Shown here: positions 7,109-10,406 of the stretch, piece by piece
Numbering within the stretch: position 1 is the stretch's first letter
How the letters are laid out: each line of letters begins with the position of its first letter
Made by a program: the position numbers and the translations under genes
Notes under the pieces: generated by a model
Told to the model about the DNA's origin: nothing
The model's database searches: none
What the model saw: the letters and a program-made list of their open reading frames with translations, nothing else
Assembly: GCA_031423615.1 (NCBI GenBank)
Contig: JANPFV010000070.1
Coordinates: forward strand, 1 to 10,406
Reading direction: 5' to 3'
Origin: JADLGJ01 sp031423615
GTDB taxonomy: Bacteria > Omnitrophota > Gorgyraeia > Zapsychrales > JANLHA01
Length of the DNA: 10,406 nt

Positions 7109-8113
7109 CTAGAGTGCCCTGGCGCAAGAATCCCGCACAATGAGTTCGGGCACTAAAATGATTTGGATCGGCGATTTCTTTTTTCCCGCAATCAGAGCGT
7201 TCAGAGATTTAACGGCCTGCTCAGCCATTGAGAAAAGGGGTTGTTTGATTGTCGTCAAAGCGACGGATCCGAAAATAGCGCTGGGGTTATCATCAAAACC
7301 GAGGACAGAAAGATCTTGAGGTATTTTTAAGCCTTTTTCCATAGCGACCGTAATGACTTCCAAAGCCATATCATCGCTGGCGGCAAAAATAGCTGTCGGC
7401 CGATCCTTTAAAGCCAACAATTTCTCCATGGCCATACGCGCGCTGCGGCGAGAATAATCTCCCTCAATCACGTATTCCGGTGGAAGAGCTATTTTCCTTT
7501 GCGCCAAGAGATTTCTAAAACCTTCCAAACGGTGTTGACCCGCTTGGGTCTGTAAATTGCCCGTGATTGTTGCTATGCGTCTATGACCGAGACTGGCGAG
7601 ATAATCCGCAGCCATGACCCCGCCGGCCACATTATCAACAGCGATATAATTCGCGCCCAGGTCCCCCGCCATATTATTGATCACCATGCAGGGCATACCG
7701 GCTTCCAAAGCGGCCTGAACCTGTTTACGATTTTCAATAATATCCGCAAAAATCACCCCACCGACACTGTTAGTGTTTAAATCATTGGATCCGCTGGTAA
7801 TATGAAAAACCAAATCCTGCTTGAGAATTTCGCAGGCATGCCCCACGCCGCGGATGATTTCGATGGCATAAAAAGAATAAAAAATTCCCGGATAGCCCGG
7901 CATCACCAGACCCACGGCATTATTCGAGCCACGGGCCAAACGCTGAGCACTGATGTCCGGCTTGTACTTTAAAACACCAATCGCCTCTTCGACTTTGATT
8001 TTATTTTTTTTACTTACGGTAGAGACTTTATTGATCACGCGAGAAACCGTAGTGATCGAAACTTTTGCCCGACGGGCCACATCATCAATACTGGCTTTGC
8101 GTTTTTCAGACAC
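7109..8113 (-). CDS. LacI/GalR-family transcriptional regulator
   Basis: The 334-residue product is a one-component repressor of the LacI/GalR type: a DNA-binding headpiece followed by a sugar-sensing periplasmic-binding-protein fold. The helix-turn-helix is ASIDDVARRAKVSITTVSRVIN (about 7-28 in total), with the hinge helix in AQRLARGSNNAVGLVMPG. The core shows GGVIFADI, YIAVDNVAGGVMAADYL, LGHRRIATITG, RLEGF, AIFAASDDMALEV and SVLGFDDNP, all usual landmarks. The start is a GTG at 8113, chosen because the headpiece must begin there; no Shine-Dalgarno sequence is visible. It lies 19 bases after the coiled-coil gene, so it is likely co-transcribed with it. The effector and target operon cannot be read from the sequence. 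I saw no clear LacI-type operator near the promoters in the window. Confidence 0.93.
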   Translation of the reverse strand: MSEKRKASIDDVARRAKVSITTVSRVINKVSTVSKKNKIKVEEAIGVLKYKPDISAQRLARGSNNAVGLVMPGYPGIFYSFYAIEIIRGVGHACEILKQDLVFHITSGSNDLNTNSVGGVIFADIIENRKQVQAALEAGMPCMVINNMAGDLGANYIAVDNVAGGVMAADYLASLGHRRIATITGNLQTQAGQHRLEGFRNLLAQRKIALPPEYVIEGDYSRRSARMAMEKLLALKDRPTAIFAASDDMALEVITVAMEKGLKIPQDLSVLGFDDNPSAIFGSVALTTIKQPLFSMAEQAVKSLNALIAGKKKSPIQIILVPELIVRDSCARAL

Positions 8114-8132
8114 AGGAAGGCTAAAAATTGGA

Positions 8133-9404
8133 TTATTTGACGCTATCGCCGACTTCGATGGTCATCATTTTATTTTTGATGTCGGCCGCTAAAATCTCTT
8201 TTCTGACCTGTATGACTTCAAGGGCGGCGATATAGTCTGCCTGGCGATAGACATTCAATTTGTCACCGATCTTGATACCAGAGTCTTCACCCAAATTCAC
8301 GATGACAAAATTGTTGTCGTCATTAATACTGACAATCTTACCGCTCACTCCGGCCGGGGGGGCCTTGATCTGGGTCGCATCTCGATTTGCGCCATTGACG
8401 ACAATCGGGGACAATTCCACTTCGCCGGTGCGGGAATTTTTCACTGCGGGTTTAAAGTCTTTCTCCAGACTGTCCTTCAATTGATAAATCTGATCCACAC
8501 GGTTCTGGATCACACCTTCCGTTTCAAAAAGTTTTCCTTCAATCTGCTTTTTATCACCTTGCAGTTTAACGATACTTCTTTCTAAGGCGACCTTGGTGGA
8601 TGTCAAACTCTTGAGCTGTTCATGCAAACTGTTGTTCTCGTCAGAAATTTTATTCATACGATCGGACATGAATTGTTTTTCACCTTGGGCGCGGGCCAAC
8701 TCCAGGGAAAGGTTTTTAGCGAGATCGTTGCCATATTTGATTTCGCGGGCAATCACTTCTTTGTCCGAATTGAGCTTGCTGATTTCCAACTGTAAATCGG
8801 AATTTTTCTTTTTTAAATCGCTGATTTCGAGTGAACTCTTGGCTAAATCGTCTTTGACCTTTTCAACATCCATTTGCAAAGCGGCTTTGGCTTTCAAAAT
8901 CTGCGCCCAATAATCTTCATCGTCGGCTGATCGTGGTTTTGCATTTTCATTAGCCAAAGATTGATCTGCCGCCGCGGGATTATCTTTTGAAGATCCCAGC
9001 ACATTTTGTGTAACGGGGGAAACGGAGACTTTTTCCGTCAGTTTCATCGCAAGCTCATCCCGTTCCTTTTGCAATGTACCAAAACGGTTTTTCAAATCAT
9101 CCCGTTCGCGTGTAAGGTCCTTGATTTTCGCGGAAATTTCTTCGATATTGCCGCCGGCACTGTTGATTTTCGCGACAAGATCATTCTTTTCCTTTTCCAC
9201 AGCATCAAACTTCTCTTTTAAATTCTTATTCTCAATGAGCTGATTTTTTTCACGGGAGGAATACTCATCCAGTTGCTTATTCAGCGTCGCTTTATCTGTG
9301 GCTAATTTTTTATTATTGATTGAAAGGATCCCGCAAAAAACGGCTGCGACACAAAGGAGCACCGCCAAAACGATTCCAATGATTTTGCTTGCGGCTTGGG
9401 ACAT
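8133..9404 (-). CDS. Membrane-anchored coiled-coil protein with C-terminal beta domain
   Basis: I do not recognise a named gene. The 423-residue product starts with a hydrophobic segment at about 8-29 (IIGIVLAVLLCVAAVFCGIL), best read as a single signal anchor. Long charged heptad-like stretches follow at about 30-125 and 165-315, broken by a polar, proline- and alanine-containing linker near 126-165. Residues about 353-423 form a small beta-rich domain (VSGKIVSINDDNNFVIVNLG, then GIKIGDKLNVYR and a final VGDSV) that resembles the C-terminal domain of FlgT-like and related envelope proteins. It probably spans the periplasm as a rod with a globular end. The ATG has a strong AAGGAGATAAC ribosome site and a promoter upstream. 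The next gene is a LacI-type regulator. A structural or envelope-organising role is an inference only. Confidence 0.8.
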   Translation of the reverse strand: MSQAASKIIGIVLAVLLCVAAVFCGILSINNKKLATDKATLNKQLDEYSSREKNQLIENKNLKEKFDAVEKEKNDLVAKINSAGGNIEEISAKIKDLTRERDDLKNRFGTLQKERDELAMKLTEKVSVSPVTQNVLGSSKDNPAAADQSLANENAKPRSADDEDYWAQILKAKAALQMDVEKVKDDLAKSSLEISDLKKKNSDLQLEISKLNSDKEVIAREIKYGNDLAKNLSLELARAQGEKQFMSDRMNKISDENNSLHEQLKSLTSTKVALERSIVKLQGDKKQIEGKLFETEGVIQNRVDQIYQLKDSLEKDFKPAVKNSRTGEVELSPIVVNGANRDATQIKAPPAGVSGKIVSINDDNNFVIVNLGEDSGIKIGDKLNVYRQADYIAALEVIQVRKEILAADIKNKMMTIEVGDSVK

Positions 9405-9438
9405 GTTATCTCCTTGCAGGATTAATAAATATGTTATG

Positions 9439-9467
9439 ACTATAGCAAAGGAAAAAAATCAATACAA
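9439..9467 (-). promoter_or_regulatory. Promoter of the coiled-coil protein/lacI unit
   Basis: On the minus strand, TTGTAT (9467-9462) and TATAGT (9444-9439) are separated by 17 bases. Transcription would begin near 9432, about 28 bases before the ATG at 9404. The surrounding 9405-9603 intergenic stretch is A+T-rich and holds no gene I can support. Confidence 0.55.
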
Positions 9468-9470
9468 GAA

Positions 9471-9525
9471 AAATTCAGAAATTCTTCCTGATATTTTTAA
9501 TTGTATAAATAATTTTTCTGAATTT
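9471..9525. repeat. 11-base inverted repeat upstream of the coiled-coil gene promoter
   Basis: AAATTCAGAAA (9471-9481) is exactly complementary in inverse to TTTCTGAATTT (9515-9525), with a 33-base A+T-rich spacer. The repeat starts four bases beyond the -35 box of the coiled-coil gene promoter and lies downstream of the lipoprotein gene. It could be a pair of regulator half-sites or a weak A+T-rich terminator of the lipoprotein transcript (T-rich bases follow on the minus strand). The long spacer argues against a standard terminator. Confidence 0.45.
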
Positions 9526-9603
9526 CTACTTTCCGACGATAAATCAGAGCATACACATGCATTTCTTTGCAAAAATCCCGCGACCAGTCAATCCGAAAAC
9601 ATC

Positions 9604-10251
9604 TTATTGGTACTGAATATTATCGAGATAGAAAACACAACTTTCGGGATTGACATCGGTGTTGGTGGACCAGGAAAATCCTCCGCTCATGTAACTTAAA
9701 TCTTTGCCGCGCAGGTCAATGGTATATTCCCGCCATTCATTGGTTAAAATGACCGGTCCGATGACCGCGCTGTCAGAATCCGGGAAGTCCCCCGCAATAC
9801 CGCCAATTTTAAATTCCTCAATGCGTTCGCCGCCCTTTTCACCTTTAGCCCAAAAGGTCAATTTTTGCGCGCCCTGCAAATTAAAACCACCCTTTTGTTT
9901 TCCCCAATTGTTTGCCGGATTGAGCCAATAAATTCCGCTCCATTTTTGATCATTTTTAGCACAAGGAACATCAAAAGTATTCTTGATGCATGTTCCGTTT
10001 TCATAACAATTGTCTTTCCAACTGTCGTCAAGTTTGAGACATTTTCCATTTGGCATAAAACCTGATGGAATAAAATGATTTACGCTGGAGCCTTTGTCTT
10101 TATAAACAAAAAATGGTTTAAAATCTGCCGGGGTTTCATCGGCCGCATCAGCCGCACCGCCTCTGTGCGAAAGTTTGTCGCAACCGATAAAAATTGTTAA
10201 CAACAACATCACTACCATATTCCAATGTTTCATTCTTCGACTCACTTTCAT
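9604..10251 (-). CDS. Probable lipoprotein with carbohydrate-binding-like beta-sandwich domain
   Basis: The product has 215 residues from the ATG at 10251. A second in-frame ATG at 10233 (MKHWNMVVMLLL) is an equally good or better start, since neither has a strong ribosome site. A hydrophobic signal segment at about 12-23 ends in IFIGC, a near-lipobox with Cys24 as the likely lipidated residue. Residues about 42-215 look like a jelly-roll carbohydrate-binding-type domain, with WSGIYWLNPANNWG, GAQKLTFWAKGEKGGERIEEFKIGG, EWREYTIDLRGKDLS and a closing FYLDNIQYQ. Four cysteines in the segment from GKCLKL to VPCAK could form disulfides. No catalytic residues are recognised. An in-frame TAG directly upstream of the ATG shows that the gene is not a fragment fused to the intron. 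The ligand is unknown. Confidence 0.72.
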   Translation of the reverse strand: MKVSRRMKHWNMVVMLLLTIFIGCDKLSHRGGAADAADETPADFKPFFVYKDKGSSVNHFIPSGFMPNGKCLKLDDSWKDNCYENGTCIKNTFDVPCAKNDQKWSGIYWLNPANNWGKQKGGFNLQGAQKLTFWAKGEKGGERIEEFKIGGIAGDFPDSDSAVIGPVILTNEWREYTIDLRGKDLSYMSGGFSWSTNTDVNPESCVFYLDNIQYQ

Positions 10252-10268
10252 ATTCTATTCTTTGGGGA

Positions 10269-10406
10269 ATCGAGTAGGAGGTAGATGATTATTTCATCTC
10301 CCGACCTCTCACACCACCGTACGTACCGTTCGGTATACGGCGGTTCATCAAAATTAATGAGACAGTGAAAGTCGTTTGGTCAAACTTATAAAACCCATTT
10401 TGTCAA
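10269..10406 (-). mobile_element. 3' end of a group II intron (truncated by the window)
   Basis: Read on the minus strand, this stretch carries a group II intron domain V, a domain VI-like segment with the ending CTACTCGAT, and then exon sequence (TCCCCAAAG). The adenosine at 10275 lies about seven bases from the proposed end, where the branch point is expected. The exact 3' boundary (10268-10270) is inferred from the family ending. Upstream, 10354-10404 is open in one minus frame (DKMGFISLTKRLSLSH, then stop) and might be the tail of the intron's reverse transcriptase, but this is too short to judge. The remaining intron lies beyond the right edge. Confidence 0.8.
10313..10344 (-). ncRNA. 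Group II intron domain V
   Basis: On the minus strand ACCGCCGTA (10344-10336) pairs over nine positions with TACGGTGGT (10321-10313), with one G-U pair. A two-base CG bulge (10323-10322) on the 3' side follows, then a four-base upper stem TACC/GGTA closed by a GAAC tetraloop. This is the diagnostic geometry of the catalytic domain V. The catalytic triad would be CGC (10342-10340), known from some bacterial introns instead of the commoner AGC. Confidence 0.85.

Noticed and set aside
9298..9699. Plus-strand open frame of 133 codons over the 9405-9603 gap
   Set aside because: Both ends are antisense to the coiled-coil and lipoprotein genes, there is no ribosome site at its ATG, and the middle holds a good minus-strand promoter. 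It is most likely a chance frame.

Overview
The window looks like ordinary chromosomal DNA from an anaerobic or facultatively anaerobic bacterium of moderate G+C. It is densely coded, with short intergenic gaps, sigma-70-like promoters and Shine-Dalgarno sites ahead of several genes. The thiamine genes encode the oxygen-sensitive tyrosine-lyase route (ThiH). The mix of a long coiled-coil membrane protein with a small C-terminal beta domain, a PLDc_N-TPR protein and a TVP38/VTT protein reminds me of PVC-group or Omnitrophota-type genomes, but this assignment is a guess and no marker here proves it.

Left part (1-2467): a divergent intergenic region holds two inverted repeats. On its left, a minus-strand gene starts at 23 and leaves the window. 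On its right lies a plus-strand thiazole-synthesis operon, thiS-thiG-thiH, with a promoter about 50 bases before thiS. A small hairpin followed by a T-rich stretch sits after thiH. ThiS carries the sulfur, ThiH makes dehydroglycine from tyrosine, and ThiG joins both with deoxyxylulose phosphate to form the thiazole. No TPP riboswitch is visible, and thiF, thiE, thiC and thiD are not in the window.

Middle (2466-7067): one minus-strand operon driven by a promoter with a consensus TTGACA box. Its order is a previously uncalled 56-residue two-helix membrane protein (GTG start), mnmG (tRNA wobble-uridine modification), cysK (cysteine synthase), a PLDc_N/TPR membrane protein and a TVP38/VTT membrane protein. 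Several junctions overlap or nearly touch (4-base ATGA overlap, 17- and 24-base gaps, 13-base overlap), which suggests translational coupling.

Right part (7109-9467): a second minus-strand unit with its own promoter encodes a membrane-anchored coiled-coil protein of unknown role, followed 19 bases later by a LacI-family regulator with a GTG start and no visible Shine-Dalgarno sequence.

Right edge (9604-10406): a minus-strand gene for a probable lipoprotein with a carbohydrate-binding-like beta-sandwich domain. Less than 20 bases upstream of its first ATG is the 3' end of a group II intron, recognised by a well-formed domain V and a domain VI-like segment. The rest of the intron, including any maturase gene, lies beyond the window. 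I found no CRISPR array, tRNA, rRNA or insertion sequence. The most useful new items are the small protein coupled to mnmG and the intron terminus beside the lipoprotein gene.
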